Positions 43,073-52,328 are shown, numbered from the stretch's first letter. The stretch is DNA of 64,000 nucleotides from Bacteroidetes bacterium UBA2664 (GCA_002359315.1 DEMS01000002.1:117089-181088); one strand, 5' to 3'. Translations and numbers: made by a program. The notes: generated by a model not told the origin, from the letters alone.

Positions 43073-44074
43073 TTATCTAATCGATTTGATGCCCAATAGA
43101 TCACTCAAAATCAAATCCAGTTCTTTTTGTTGTTCAGCAGTTAAACTTTCCAGTCCTTGAATGCATAAAAAGCTTACATCTTGATTTATAATTTTTTTAA
43201 GCTTGGATGTAAATGTCATGCCTATTTCCATCTCTCCATTGATCATTACAAAATCATTTTCAGTATCAAAAATCACATTATTATTTTTTATTTCCAGATG
43301 ATTTGCAAGATATACAGCTGAAAACTGATCCATATTTCTAAATTTATACTGAATATTCTCATTCAATAATAATGGATTTGCTGCAAAAAAATCTGAAATA
43401 GTCTTTTTCCGCATTGGATGGGGCACGTGTGGACTCTTAAAGTATCTTTTATCATAACCGGCTAATTTCGCCGATTTTATTTGAAGCAGCAGGTTCATAG
43501 AACGGGTAATGCCTAAAGCGCGTTTTGAAATGGCGCTCACCCACTCATTTATTTTGATACGTAAAGCACCATAATTTCTAACTTTCTTCCACCCTCCTCT
43601 TAGCACAACCTGATCTTTATAGAAGAAATCACTTGGATACAATGGTTTCGTCAGGACAAAATCATCATTAAAATAGATAAAATGAGTTGAAAGATCCGGT
43701 ATTCTCCATAGCATCGATTCTAAAGTCCTGGAATTAAACGTAGGTAATGCCCATTCATAGGATTTAAAAATTGTTTTATGATCGATGATACTAAGGTTAT
43801 GCTCACTAATGAACTCTTCATTAACAAATTCCGGTATTTGATCGTCAGTAACTACGTATATTTTACGAATCCATGGTGCAAACTTTCGAATTGAACTGAG
43901 ACAATATTTAAGCTCTCCATTGTTAATAAAACGGGTTTTATCCCGGCCTGTTAACAATTCATTATCAATATTCCGGTTCTCTTTTTTGTGTTGATTCCAC
44001 TTCTTGCGGTGATTGGGCTCATTTCCATCTACCCATGTTATCACAGCATCAATATCACGAACTGATTCACTCAT
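43073..44074 (-). CDS. Stealth-family capsule/phosphoglycan phosphotransferase
   Basis: Conserved regions of the Stealth family are present in order: CR1 (IDAVITWVDGNEP near residue 10), CR2 (RFINNGELKYCLSSIRKFAPWIRKI and LPTFNSRTLESML, then YFNDDFVL), and CR3-like FKSPHVPHPMRK around residue 215. Stealth enzymes transfer hexose-1-phosphate onto polysaccharides, making phosphodiester-linked glycans. The start MSESVRDID is an ATG; a TTG 12 bp upstream is in frame. It is encoded with a flippase-like protein and near a broken nucleotidyltransferase, so this is a partial surface-glycan island. Confidence 0.9.
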   Translation of the reverse strand: MSESVRDIDAVITWVDGNEPNHRKKWNQHKKENRNIDNELLTGRDKTRFINNGELKYCLSSIRKFAPWIRKIYVVTDDQIPEFVNEEFISEHNLSIIDHKTIFKSYEWALPTFNSRTLESMLWRIPDLSTHFIYFNDDFVLTKPLYPSDFFYKDQVVLRGGWKKVRNYGALRIKINEWVSAISKRALGITRSMNLLLQIKSAKLAGYDKRYFKSPHVPHPMRKKTISDFFAANPLLLNENIQYKFRNMDQFSAVYLANHLEIKNNNVIFDTENDFVMINGEMEIGMTFTSKLKKIINQDVSFLCIQGLESLTAEQQKELDLILSDLLGIKSIR

Positions 44075-44136
44075 ATCTGTTTTCAATCGTGTAGAAAGTC
44101 ATTCGAAAACTTTTAAAACACTTTTAAGTTTCAGTC

Positions 44137-44164
44137 GTTTATATCATAAATTAATGATATAAAC
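44137..44164. promoter_or_regulatory. 11-bp inverted repeat in a divergent gap
   Basis: GTTTATATCAT and ATGATATAAAC are exact reverse complements with a 6-nt centre. They lie 63 bp upstream of the Stealth start, in the 334-bp gap to the divergent AttH-like gene. This suggests an operator controlling the Stealth unit, though a short hairpin in AT-rich DNA can arise by chance. The rest of the gap shows nothing recognisable. Confidence 0.4.
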
Positions 44165-44408
44165 TTAAATTAATCATGTCATTTATTCATTTTAACTAAC
44201 CTGGAAGGCTACATCAAACGTTTTTCATTTGAGAATGTAAGCATTATTGAAACAAATCAATCCATTTCATACTTCAAATGTCTATCAAAACTTTCTAAAA
44301 ATTATGTAATCAATATCATTGCGAATGATTAACTCCATTTTTTACTTATTCTAACCTATCAATCTAACCCTGTTCAAACGATCATAAATTTCTGTAGCTA
44401 AATCTACT

Positions 44409-45476
44409 ATGTTGAGATTCTATATTCTATTATTGTCCTTATTTACATTTTTATCTGTCAATCGTGTTCAATCACAAGTTTCTAATCCAACAGGAACATT
44501 ACATGATACCACAGAGGATGAAATATGGCCTCATACATTAACAGGAAGTCATTATAATGAATTCTGGAATTATCAGTTCTATTTAAATGGTGATATTACT
44601 GTTCATATTACATTTTCTGTTGCAGATTTCGGTTCGCTAAAATCAGCTGTAAGTGGTGTTCAGGTATCCATTTATAATCTGGAAGGACAACTTTATCAAC
44701 TTTCAAGGGAGTATGATATCGAGCATTTAGTCTTGGATAAAGAGAAATTTATTTTTAGAAACAGAATGGAGCGTGAAATATTCTTTGAAGGCAAACTTCC
44801 CGATGCACACAGAATTCGAATTCAAACAACAAAAAATGATGTAGCCTACGATATCGATCTTAGTCTCTCCAATATACAAGATGGATTTAAATGGGGTAAT
44901 GGCAAGTATCACATAGGCAGCGAAGAAGTTGGCATTATCACTCATATCCCCTATTCAGAAGTCAGTGGTTATATAGAGGTGAATGGAGTCAGAAAATCAG
45001 CTGTCGGTACTGCATACATGGATCACACTTTTCAGAATCAGACAACTACAAACTTAATGAATAGCGGATACCGATATATACATCACAATAGTCCAAATGA
45101 ATGGGATCTTATTTATTTCATGTTGCCAAATAATTCAACTGATCAAAAAACAATAGGATATCGAGTTGAAAAAAGTAACGGAAATTTAAACCTAAATGGC
45201 ATTGAGCAGATTATACATATTGATAAGAGCCAGATTTTTGATGAAAATGTAGCTCAGGTAATTGAAGTGAAATTTAGTGATGGTCATACAACTCAAATAT
45301 TAAGGACAGAAAATCACGAAAAATTTTCAGTTTTAAGCGAACTTGGAAGATTGGCAAGAAGTGTGGCACGTCGTTTTTTAGGTGGAGAAGTTATCCATTT
45401 TCGTGGGGAAGCAACTCTTCTTGAACCCGCCAAAAGAAGAAAAGACGGCTATTACAATTTTTTTATTATCAATTAA
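44409..45476 (+). CDS. Secreted AttH/Svf1/CrtC-like (two-lipocalin) protein
   Basis: A signal peptide (YILLLSLFTFLSVNRVQS) leads a 330-residue, beta-rich protein. The central motif VSGYIEVNGVRKSAVGTAYMDHTFQNQ resembles the 'G-ldGk-v-G-gy-DHqwG' element of the AttH/Svf1/hydroxyneurosporene-synthase (CrtC) lipocalin-like superfamily. N-terminal strands with the Trp/Tyr-rich FWNYQFYLNG also fit. Members bind hydrophobic ligands. No catalytic set is visible. It is divergent from the Stealth gene in an AT-rich region. The assignment is by pattern only. Confidence 0.55.
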   Translation: MLRFYILLLSLFTFLSVNRVQSQVSNPTGTLHDTTEDEIWPHTLTGSHYNEFWNYQFYLNGDITVHITFSVADFGSLKSAVSGVQVSIYNLEGQLYQLSREYDIEHLVLDKEKFIFRNRMEREIFFEGKLPDAHRIRIQTTKNDVAYDIDLSLSNIQDGFKWGNGKYHIGSEEVGIITHIPYSEVSGYIEVNGVRKSAVGTAYMDHTFQNQTTTNLMNSGYRYIHHNSPNEWDLIYFMLPNNSTDQKTIGYRVEKSNGNLNLNGIEQIIHIDKSQIFDENVAQVIEVKFSDGHTTQILRTENHEKFSVLSELGRLARSVARRFLGGEVIHFRGEATLLEPAKRRKDGYYNFFIIN

Positions 45477-45586
45477 ATATTGTGTTGGATTTTCTGAACT
45501 CAATCCACATCTTTCGCTTTATCAAAAAGTTTTAAATAAAAATATTGGTTTAGATTAAAGTTCAGTCACATTCAAAAACTAACCTC

Positions 45587-47203
45587 ATGTCTTACAAATT
45601 TCGACTCGGAATCAAACTGAAATCACTTACCTCTCTCCTGCTTCTATTTGCTTTCATTCCGTTTTATGTTCAGGCTCAAATGGCTGATTCTCCGGAACGT
45701 ACAGAGGGAGAAGGACCCTTTGATCGGCTAATTATCAGAGGAGCAACTATGATTGATGGAACCGGATCTCCTGCAGTCGGCCCGGTTGATGTAATCATAA
45801 AGGGAAATAGAATAGTACAAATACAAAATGTAGGGTATCCGGGCGTCCCCATAAATGATAACCGAAGGCCGGAAGCGGTTGATGGAGATTATGTTTTAGA
45901 TGCTGAGGGGATGTATCTATTACCGGGATTTATTGATATGCATGCACACATCGGAGGACTTGCACAAGGAACGACTCCCGAATATGTATTCAAATTATGG
46001 TTAGCCCATGGCATAACATCCATAAGAGAACCCGGGTCGTTCAATGGTATTGACTGGACCCTCAGACATACACAAAAGAGTCTCAACAATGAGATCACAG
46101 CACCCAGAATTTTTCCATATATCGGATTTGGGTCGGGAAGTGACGAAACCATAACAACACCTCAACAAGCCCGGGAATGGGTTCAAATGATCTATAATCG
46201 AGGTGCTAAAGGGATTAAATATTTTGGAACCAGACCGGAATTGTGGGAAGCTTCCCTGAATGAAGCCAATCGCCTGAATATGGGGTCGATGGCTCATCAC
46301 GCTCAACCGAGAGTTGTCTATGCAAATGTCTCACATACATCTGAAATGGGCCTTCGCGGAATGACACATTGGTACGGTCTGCCGGAAGCACTTTTTACCA
46401 ATCAAATCATTCAAAATTATCCATTGGATTATAACTATGGTGATGAACAACATCGTTTTGAAGAGGCCGGTAAATTATGGGCGCAAGCAGCAGCTCCAGG
46501 TAGTGCAAAATGGAATAGTGTGATGACCCGGCTAATTGGACTCGATTTTGAGATCAATCCTACATTCACCATCTATGAAGCAAGCAGAGATTTGATGCGT
46601 GCAAGAAGAGCAGAGTGGCACGAGCAATATACTCTCCCCTCGTTGTGGCAATTTTTTCAGCCGGACAGACGTGCTCACGGGTCGTATTGGTTTAATTGGG
46701 GAACTGAACAAGAGGTTGAGTGGAAAAATAACTACAGATTATGGATGAATTTTGTGAATGAATTCAAAAATAAAGGGGGCACGGTAACTCTGGGTTCTGA
46801 CGCCGGTTATATATTCAAACTTTACGGTTTTGCCTACATCAGAGAGATGGAGCTCTTTAGAGAAGCCGGGTTCCATCCACTTGAAATTTTTCAATCTGCA
46901 TCACTCAAAGCTGCTCAAGTACTTGGCATGGATCAAGAACTGGGAACGATTGAAGTAGGAAAACTTGCGGATCTCATTTTGATTGATGAAAACCCTCAGG
47001 AAAATTTAAAAGTACTCTATGGCACGGGAGCAATCAGAGTAAATGAAAATAATGAAGTTGTTCGGGTTGGGGGTATAAATTTCACAATCAAAGATGGTAT
47101 TATTTATGATGCCAAAGAATTACTCCATGATGTTGAAAATATAGTTCAATTAGCAAAAGAAGAATCCAATTTTATAATAAAACAACCCGGATTAGATTAC
47201 TGA
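45587..47203 (+). CDS. Secreted amidohydrolase (imidazolonepropionase/prolidase-like)
   Basis: A signal peptide (to about residue 31) precedes an amidohydrolase-superfamily TIM barrel. The metal ligands are in PGFIDMHAHIGG (His119, His121), and the late catalytic Asp is in TVTLGSDAGYIFK. The C-terminal beta cap has ELGTIEVGKLADLILIDENP. At 538 aa it is a typical exported amidohydrolase of unspecified cyclic amide or dipeptide substrate. The threonine dehydratase-like gene follows 24 bp downstream, so a peptide or amino-acid catabolic unit is plausible. Confidence 0.9.
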   Translation: MSYKFRLGIKLKSLTSLLLLFAFIPFYVQAQMADSPERTEGEGPFDRLIIRGATMIDGTGSPAVGPVDVIIKGNRIVQIQNVGYPGVPINDNRRPEAVDGDYVLDAEGMYLLPGFIDMHAHIGGLAQGTTPEYVFKLWLAHGITSIREPGSFNGIDWTLRHTQKSLNNEITAPRIFPYIGFGSGSDETITTPQQAREWVQMIYNRGAKGIKYFGTRPELWEASLNEANRLNMGSMAHHAQPRVVYANVSHTSEMGLRGMTHWYGLPEALFTNQIIQNYPLDYNYGDEQHRFEEAGKLWAQAAAPGSAKWNSVMTRLIGLDFEINPTFTIYEASRDLMRARRAEWHEQYTLPSLWQFFQPDRRAHGSYWFNWGTEQEVEWKNNYRLWMNFVNEFKNKGGTVTLGSDAGYIFKLYGFAYIREMELFREAGFHPLEIFQSASLKAAQVLGMDQELGTIEVGKLADLILIDENPQENLKVLYGTGAIRVNENNEVVRVGGINFTIKDGIIYDAKELLHDVENIVQLAKEESNFIIKQPGLDY

Positions 47204-47227
47204 TCATTTTTAATATCTCTATACTCC

Positions 47228-48178
47228 ATGAAAGAAATCCCTTCCTATGCCGATGTGCTTGAGGCAGCTGAACGAATCAAACCCTTTACGAATAGAACAC
47301 CGGTTTTTAAATCAAAATGGTATAATCATCAGGCTGAAGCTGAACTGTTTTTTAAATGTGAAAACTTCCAAAAAGTAGGTGCTTTTAAATTTCGCGGAGC
47401 CTGTAATGCTGTATTCACTCTAAATGATCATGAGGCAAATCGTGGAATTGTAACACACTCATCCGGGAATCATGCGCAGGCAGTAGCCCTTGCCGCACGC
47501 ACTAAGGGGTATCAGGCAACAATTATTATGCCGAAAAATGCACCATCTGTTAAAGTACGGGCCGTTAAAGAGTATGGAGCAAAAATTCTGTTTTGTGAAC
47601 CTACGATTGAAGCTCGCAAAGAGATGACATATCAATTTATTGAGGAGACAAATGCACATTTTATCCATCCATATAATCATCCGATGGTTATCGCTGGACA
47701 AGGTACCGTAGCAAAAGAGTTTCTTGATGAAATACCGGATCTGGATATTATTATTGCCCCGGTTGGCGGAGGAGGACTCATCAGTGGCACTTGTATTACT
47801 GCCAAACAGATAAAACCTTCTATCCGGGTAATTGGCTGTGAACCGGAATTGGCGGATGATGCATATCGATCCCTGAAAGAGGGGACTATTCAGCCAGTTC
47901 TGAGAACTGACACCATCGCAGACGGACTGCGAACATCACTTGGTGATGTGACTTTTACAATAATGAAAGAATATTTGGATGATTTGGTAACCGTTTCTGA
48001 AAAATCGATCACCCGGGAAATGAGATCCGTATGGGAAAGAATGAAAATTATTATTGAACCTTCATCTGCAGTACCTTTAGCCGCGTGCATGGATCAAAAA
48101 TTTGAAGTTAAAGGAAAAAAAATTGGAGTTATTTTAACCGGCGGAAATGTGGATTTAGACAAATTACCCTGGATTTAA
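47228..48178 (+). CDS. PLP-dependent threonine/serine dehydratase (or serine racemase)
   Basis: A fold-type II PLP enzyme of 316 aa. PLP lysine is Lys54 in GAFKFRGA, SSGNHAQAVALAA binds the cofactor phosphate side, and GGGGLISG closes the site near residue 180. It ends after ILTGGNVDLDKLPW with no C-terminal ACT domain, so it is a catabolic-type threonine ammonia-lyase or a serine racemase. The two cannot be told apart by eye. It sits directly behind the secreted amidohydrolase gene. Confidence 0.9.
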   Translation: MKEIPSYADVLEAAERIKPFTNRTPVFKSKWYNHQAEAELFFKCENFQKVGAFKFRGACNAVFTLNDHEANRGIVTHSSGNHAQAVALAARTKGYQATIIMPKNAPSVKVRAVKEYGAKILFCEPTIEARKEMTYQFIEETNAHFIHPYNHPMVIAGQGTVAKEFLDEIPDLDIIIAPVGGGGLISGTCITAKQIKPSIRVIGCEPELADDAYRSLKEGTIQPVLRTDTIADGLRTSLGDVTFTIMKEYLDDLVTVSEKSITREMRSVWERMKIIIEPSSAVPLAACMDQKFEVKGKKIGVILTGGNVDLDKLPWI

Positions 48179-48327
48179 TTGGACCATTACTGTCTATTCA
48201 CGAATGAATATCCTGAATATTTTTTACGATTCAGTCAATCAATTGGATTACTTTCGTAATTGTCTCTTTTTAATTGTATTTGTATATAGATCCTGTCAAT
48301 CACTACTAAAAAATGCTACCTGCTCTT

Positions 48328-49749
48328 ATGAAAAGATCGCGAATATTATTTTTCACAATTTTGGCTTTTTTTGCTTATTCATGCACTCAGAATAAGGAAA
48401 ATGCAAACCCATTTGAAGCCTATTTAGAAGAATTTGATCCAGCGTATGAATATGAACTGATGCATACTTTCTCCGGGGATGGGTATTCCGGGTACGTAAT
48501 CAGAATGGTGTCTCAAGAGTGGTTGACAACTGAAATTGTTAATGAAACAACTTGGTGGCACTGGCTTACAATTATTGTACCGGATCAGGTTGATCATAAT
48601 GAAGCACTTCTGTGGATTGGTGGTGGATCTGTTGATACTGAGATGCCCACATCAGGCAGTGATATGATGATTTATTCAGCTTTATCTACAAATTCTATCG
48701 TTGCAGATCTGCATAATATTCCATTTCAGCCGATTCAATTTATCGGTGACGAACGACTCGAAGAGCGATATGAAGATGATTTAATCGCATATGGCTGGAG
48801 AAAATTTATGGATGGCGGAGCCATGGATGAAGATGCAATATGGTTAAGCAGATTACCAATGACAAAAGCAGTCATCCGGGCAATGGATACCGTCACAGAT
48901 TTTTCATCTGCTGAACTTGATATGGTTGTTGAAAATTTTGTTGTCGCAGGTGGCTCCAAAAGAGGCTGGACAACCTGGACAACGGCTATTTTTGACGAAC
49001 GGGTGATAGCCATCGCACCGGCCGTCATCGACCTGTTAAATATGATCCCCTCTTTCGAACATCATTGGCAAGCATATGGTGAGTGGTCGCCCGCTATTCG
49101 AGAGTATGAAGATGAAAACATAATGAACTGGCAATATTCTGATGAATACAGCCGATTAAGAGAACTGGTAGATCCATACTCCTATCTCGATCAACTTACT
49201 ATACCCAAGTATATCATCAATGCAGCCAGTGATGAATTTTTCCTGCCAGACTCCTGGCAGTTCTATTGGAATGATCTAATAGGCGAAAAATATCTGAGAT
49301 ATATTCCAAATACCGGTCACTCACTCAGTGATACAGATGCTGCAGTTTCACTTGCTGCTTTCCATAATCACATCATCAACGATCAATCATTACCCCTATT
49401 TGATTGGAAAATTGAGAATGAGACCATTGAAATTAATGTAGATCCGGATCAACTGCCTGATCAAATATTACTCTGGAGTGCTCATAATCCGAATGGACGA
49501 GATTTCAGGCTCTACGTGATTGATCGGATATGGCTTGCAAATGAAGTTGAAATATCAGAATCAGGAAAAATCATTATTGAATTACAAACCCCGGATAATG
49601 GATTTACGGCTTGGTTTGTAGAAGCAACATACAATTCAGAATCAGAACTCCCGCTCAAATTAACTTCGGGGGTCGTTGTAACACCGGATGAATATCCGTT
49701 TAGTCCCTTTCAACCTGTGGAGTCACTGGGAACCCCTTTTACTGATTAA
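48328..49749 (+). CDS. PhoPQ-activated pathogenicity-related (PqaA-like) lipoprotein
   Basis: The lipoprotein signal ends LAFFAYSC. The body matches the PqaA/AprA-type alpha/beta hydrolase-like family. It has WWHWLTIIVPD and LLWIGGGS near the start, the elbow VAGGSKRGWTTWTTAI with a nucleophile-like Ser, YLDQLTIPKYIINAASDEFF and the late PNTGHSL His. The role is unknown; a secreted hydrolase is possible. I start at the ATG giving MKRSRILFF rather than 15 bp upstream. Confidence 0.87.
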   Translation: MKRSRILFFTILAFFAYSCTQNKENANPFEAYLEEFDPAYEYELMHTFSGDGYSGYVIRMVSQEWLTTEIVNETTWWHWLTIIVPDQVDHNEALLWIGGGSVDTEMPTSGSDMMIYSALSTNSIVADLHNIPFQPIQFIGDERLEERYEDDLIAYGWRKFMDGGAMDEDAIWLSRLPMTKAVIRAMDTVTDFSSAELDMVVENFVVAGGSKRGWTTWTTAIFDERVIAIAPAVIDLLNMIPSFEHHWQAYGEWSPAIREYEDENIMNWQYSDEYSRLRELVDPYSYLDQLTIPKYIINAASDEFFLPDSWQFYWNDLIGEKYLRYIPNTGHSLSDTDAAVSLAAFHNHIINDQSLPLFDWKIENETIEINVDPDQLPDQILLWSAHNPNGRDFRLYVIDRIWLANEVEISESGKIIIELQTPDNGFTAWFVEATYNSESELPLKLTSGVVVTPDEYPFSPFQPVESLGTPFTD

Positions 49750-49804
49750 AAATTTTAATTCATTTTTTACGTTTTTTGTTTTTAACCAATAGATATGTCT
49801 TAAA

Positions 49805-50185
49805 ATGAAGAATAGTGATATTTTTATAGCGATGATTGAAGAGGAAATCAATCAGTATAATCACTTGTATTTATACAAAGAAAAAAAATGGGCTGAAAAT
49901 AAAGAATACAAAAAACTGGCACAGTACTCACTGAAACAGACTTTATTCTTAAGAATTTCTGCAATATTGTTTATTCTATCACTCTCGCTGATGAGTGTAT
50001 ATCATTTTGTTCAGTTTGGTTCAAATGGTGAATGGGTGCCTTTGTTATTAGGTCTTATTTCATGGGGATTAGTAATTTATGTTACTTTTTTCTATTCTCG
50101 TGATATCTTGCAGAAGAAATTAACAATGGAAAGAGTACTTAAACTATTAGATGCCCGAGAAGAATATTATCAAAACCAAAATTAA
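49805..50185 (+). CDS. Hypothetical two-helix membrane protein
   Basis: No family recognised. It is 126 aa: a charged N-terminus (KNSDIFIAMIEEEINQYNHLYLYKEKKWAEN), two hydrophobic helices (about 55-75 and 80-102), and a charged C-terminal helix (LTMERVLKLLDAREEYYQ). The first 50 residues could form a coiled coil. The DUF3185 gene starts 10 bp downstream, suggesting a two-gene membrane unit. Confidence 0.6.
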   Translation: MKNSDIFIAMIEEEINQYNHLYLYKEKKWAENKEYKKLAQYSLKQTLFLRISAILFILSLSLMSVYHFVQFGSNGEWVPLLLGLISWGLVIYVTFFYSRDILQKKLTMERVLKLLDAREEYYQNQN

Positions 50186-50195
50186 TTAGATTGCT

Positions 50196-50393
50196 ATGAA
50201 TAGAAAAATGATATCCTCCGCATTGTTAATAGCAGGTTTACTGCTACTTTATTTTGGTTACCAGGAATATCAATCATTAGGTTCTGAGGTTGAAGAATTC
50301 GTAACTGGGTCTCCAAGTAACAATGCTATCTGGTTTTTGGTTGGCGGTGCTGCTGCTGCTATTGCCGGTTTAGTTGGACTGTTAAAAAAATAG
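50196..50393 (+). CDS. DUF3185-family small membrane protein
   Basis: A 65-aa protein that closely follows the DUF3185 pattern: one N-terminal helix (ALLIAGLLLLYFGYQ), the conserved SLGSEVEEFVTGSPSNNAIWFLVGGAAAA, and a second helix (IAGLVGLLKK). The function is unknown; family members are scattered in proteobacteria and Bacteroidota-like bacteria. It follows the two-helix membrane protein by 10 bp. A 12-bp palindrome (ATTGAATTCAAT) fills the gap to the convergent DUF971 gene. Confidence 0.8.
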   Translation: MNRKMISSALLIAGLLLLYFGYQEYQSLGSEVEEFVTGSPSNNAIWFLVGGAAAAIAGLVGLLKK

Positions 50394-50410
50394 ATTGAAT
50401 TGAATTCAAT

Positions 50411-50746
50411 TTATTTCTTCAGTTTTTGAACTGATTCATCCATATGCCGAATGAGTTCCCATCGGTACATGCCGGCATCATGTCCATCACTCCACTTTAT
50501 CTTTAAAGCATGATTCCCAATAGGGTCTGCTTTTAACACTTCATAGTGAATTGTAGGTTCTACCAAAAAAAGAGCGGGTTCAAAACGTCCCATAAGCTCA
50601 TGTCCTCCCCGGCATGAAACGCATGGACAATTTTTCCTTAGCCCAAAAAGCGAAAGAACCGTTTTATAGCCATCCCCCCACTGAATTGTTAATTTTTGCT
50701 CCGAATTTTCAACATCTATCGAGACCGGAGTATATTTTTGATTCAT
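50411..50746 (-). CDS. DUF971 (gamma-butyrobetaine hydroxylase N-terminal-like) protein
   Basis: A single-domain protein of 111 aa with a zinc-binding pattern CPCVSCRGGH near residues 39-48 (Cys residues and a His). The domain normally forms the N-terminus of gamma-butyrobetaine hydroxylase but is common as a standalone protein. WSDGHDAGMYRWELIRHM is the conserved C-terminal strand-helix. Free-standing members have been linked to Fe-S metabolism. It is a single gene, divergent from the membrane-protein gene at 50813. Confidence 0.88.
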   Translation of the reverse strand: MNQKYTPVSIDVENSEQKLTIQWGDGYKTVLSLFGLRKNCPCVSCRGGHELMGRFEPALFLVEPTIHYEVLKADPIGNHALKIKWSDGHDAGMYRWELIRHMDESVQKLKK

Positions 50747-50812
50747 ATCAATTTAGTTTGCTGTTCACAGTCACCATTAGTAACATTCCTTTTTTAAAAA
50801 TACGTTCAAAAC

Positions 50813-51535
50813 ATGTGGTTATTAAACCTTTTTTTACTCTTTTTCCTGATAACCGGATTTACAGGCGGAAACCATCCCTGGTTCACATTAGACCGTCTAA
50901 ATAAATACATCCTGCTAAATTCAATTCTCATTGTTCTATTGGTTTTCACTTGTCTGATGATTCTCTACACAATGGGATTATTTCCTCAGAACATTGCTGC
51001 AGCTTTCATGATGGGAATTTATACACTGATAACCGGATTCTTTCTGGGTTATACTTCTCGGTTATGGAAATTAAAGAAAAAAGGAAACCGAATTATTTAC
51101 CAGCATCGGTCATTCTGGATTGATCATGCACCCAATATATTAGCTATAATCCTGATACTATTTGGGTTTTACAGAACTTCATTGATTACTGATCAAGTAG
51201 TAACCGGAATCCGATTGACATCCGGTATCTCATTAATGAGTTTCGGTGTGTTTACCTGGTTTTTTAAGGTAGTACCGGAATTCCGTTCCAGAGGTATCCT
51301 GTTATTAGACCGGCTGATTAAGTGGGACAATGTTATTTCATGGAACTGGAACAGTGATTCAGCGTTATCCATTGAGTATATCGTTGAAGATAATCTTCAA
51401 AATCAGAGAATTCGAGAATTCACTACTTCTATCCCTCTAGATGAGAAAAAAGAGATTGAATATCTGTTAGAATCCAAAATAGAGGAATATTCGGATGAGA
51501 GAGATAAAATTCTTTTAAATGATTCAAACAAATAG
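50813..51535 (+). CDS. Membrane protein with DUF5673-like C-terminal domain
   Basis: Five hydrophobic segments (about 3-20, 35-55, 60-82, 107-127 and 140-160) precede a soluble C-terminal domain. RSRGILLLDRLIKWDNVISWNWNSDSALSIEY resembles DUF5673, a PH-like domain of unknown role, and is followed by a charged tail. At 240 aa it is complete. It is a single gene, divergent from the DUF971 gene. No enzymatic motif is visible. Confidence 0.65.
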   Translation: MWLLNLFLLFFLITGFTGGNHPWFTLDRLNKYILLNSILIVLLVFTCLMILYTMGLFPQNIAAAFMMGIYTLITGFFLGYTSRLWKLKKKGNRIIYQHRSFWIDHAPNILAIILILFGFYRTSLITDQVVTGIRLTSGISLMSFGVFTWFFKVVPEFRSRGILLLDRLIKWDNVISWNWNSDSALSIEYIVEDNLQNQRIREFTTSIPLDEKKEIEYLLESKIEEYSDERDKILLNDSNK

Positions 51536-51899
51536 ACAACACTTTAACCATGCATTCCTATCTGAATTTGAGAAATCATTTTATTGATAAACCTTTCCCT
51601 CATTAAGGGAAATAAATATTCCCATTTATCAAAAGGGCCGGCAGGTTTTTATTGAGGATATCAAAAACTGTCAATATCCCTATATAATTGACTTGAAAGT
51701 AATTCAATTCATCCGGTTTATATACATTTTCCAATGTTGATATCCTTCTATTGGATGTTTGTAATCTGGGAAAAAATAATGCTTTCAGAATTTAAAAGGC
51801 GTATTCCACATCAATCAGCCCTATTTGATTCTCAATTCTATCAAAAAATGGTTATATTTAAGGATACACTAAATTTATAATTAAAATAGAAGGACTATT
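51536..51899. other. 364-bp gap upstream of the FKBP gene
   Basis: No gene is supported here. TTTCCCT and AGGGAAA form a perfect 7-bp hairpin with a 5-nt loop at 51594-51612, about 60 bp after the upstream gene, a possible terminator. The last 60 bases are very AT-rich, as expected for a promoter, and end in the ribosome-binding site at 51888. Confidence 0.4.
51888..51894 (+). promoter_or_regulatory. AGAAGGA ribosome-binding site deciding a TTG start
   Basis: AGAAGGA lies 5 nt before a TTG that opens the FKBP reading frame (MSIAKEGNTVKVHY). No ATG is nearby in frame, and the protein begins with the usual family sequence, so TTG is the most likely start. Confidence 0.7.
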
Positions 51900-52328
51900 T
51901 TGTCAATTGCAAAAGAAGGGAATACCGTAAAAGTACATTATACGGGAACCTTAAAAAACGGTGAAGTTTTTGATTCATCAAAAGAAAAAGAACCACTTGA
52001 ATTCAAACTGGGAGAAGGACAACTCATTCCGGGATTTGAAAAAGCAGTTATCGGAATGAATGTTGGCGACTCTACCACAATCAACATTCCAAGTGCTGAA
52101 GCATATGGTGATACAAGAGAAGATTTGATTATTGCTGTACCTAAAGATCAACTTCCAAAAGAGATTGAGCCACAAATTGGAATGCAACTACAAGTAAATC
52201 AGGAGAATGGCCAGCCGGTACCCGTCAGAATTGCTGATATTACTGAAACAGAACTTAAATTAGATGCGAATCATCCTCTAGCGGGCGAAGATTTAACTTT
52301 TGATATCGAATTGGTAAATGTTGCATAA
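51900..52328 (+). CDS. FKBP-type peptidyl-prolyl isomerase (SlyD-like)
   Basis: Catalyses proline isomerisation during folding. FKBP motifs are present: VKVHYTGTLKNGEVFDSSKEKEPLEF, then LGEGQLIPGFEKAVIGM. An IF-type chaperone insert (PSAEAYGDTREDLIIAVPKDQLP) follows, as in SlyD-type enzymes, but the SlyD His-rich metal-binding tail is absent. At 142 aa it is a short cytoplasmic form. It is translated from TTG. A strong terminator follows, so it is a single transcript. Confidence 0.94.
   Translation: MSIAKEGNTVKVHYTGTLKNGEVFDSSKEKEPLEFKLGEGQLIPGFEKAVIGMNVGDSTTINIPSAEAYGDTREDLIIAVPKDQLPKEIEPQIGMQLQVNQENGQPVPVRIADITETELKLDANHPLAGEDLTFDIELVNVA

Noticed and set aside
50399..50410. 12-bp palindrome ATTGAATTCAAT between convergent genes as an operator.
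   Set aside because: It lies between two gene ends rather than starts, and such AT palindromes are expected by chance here.
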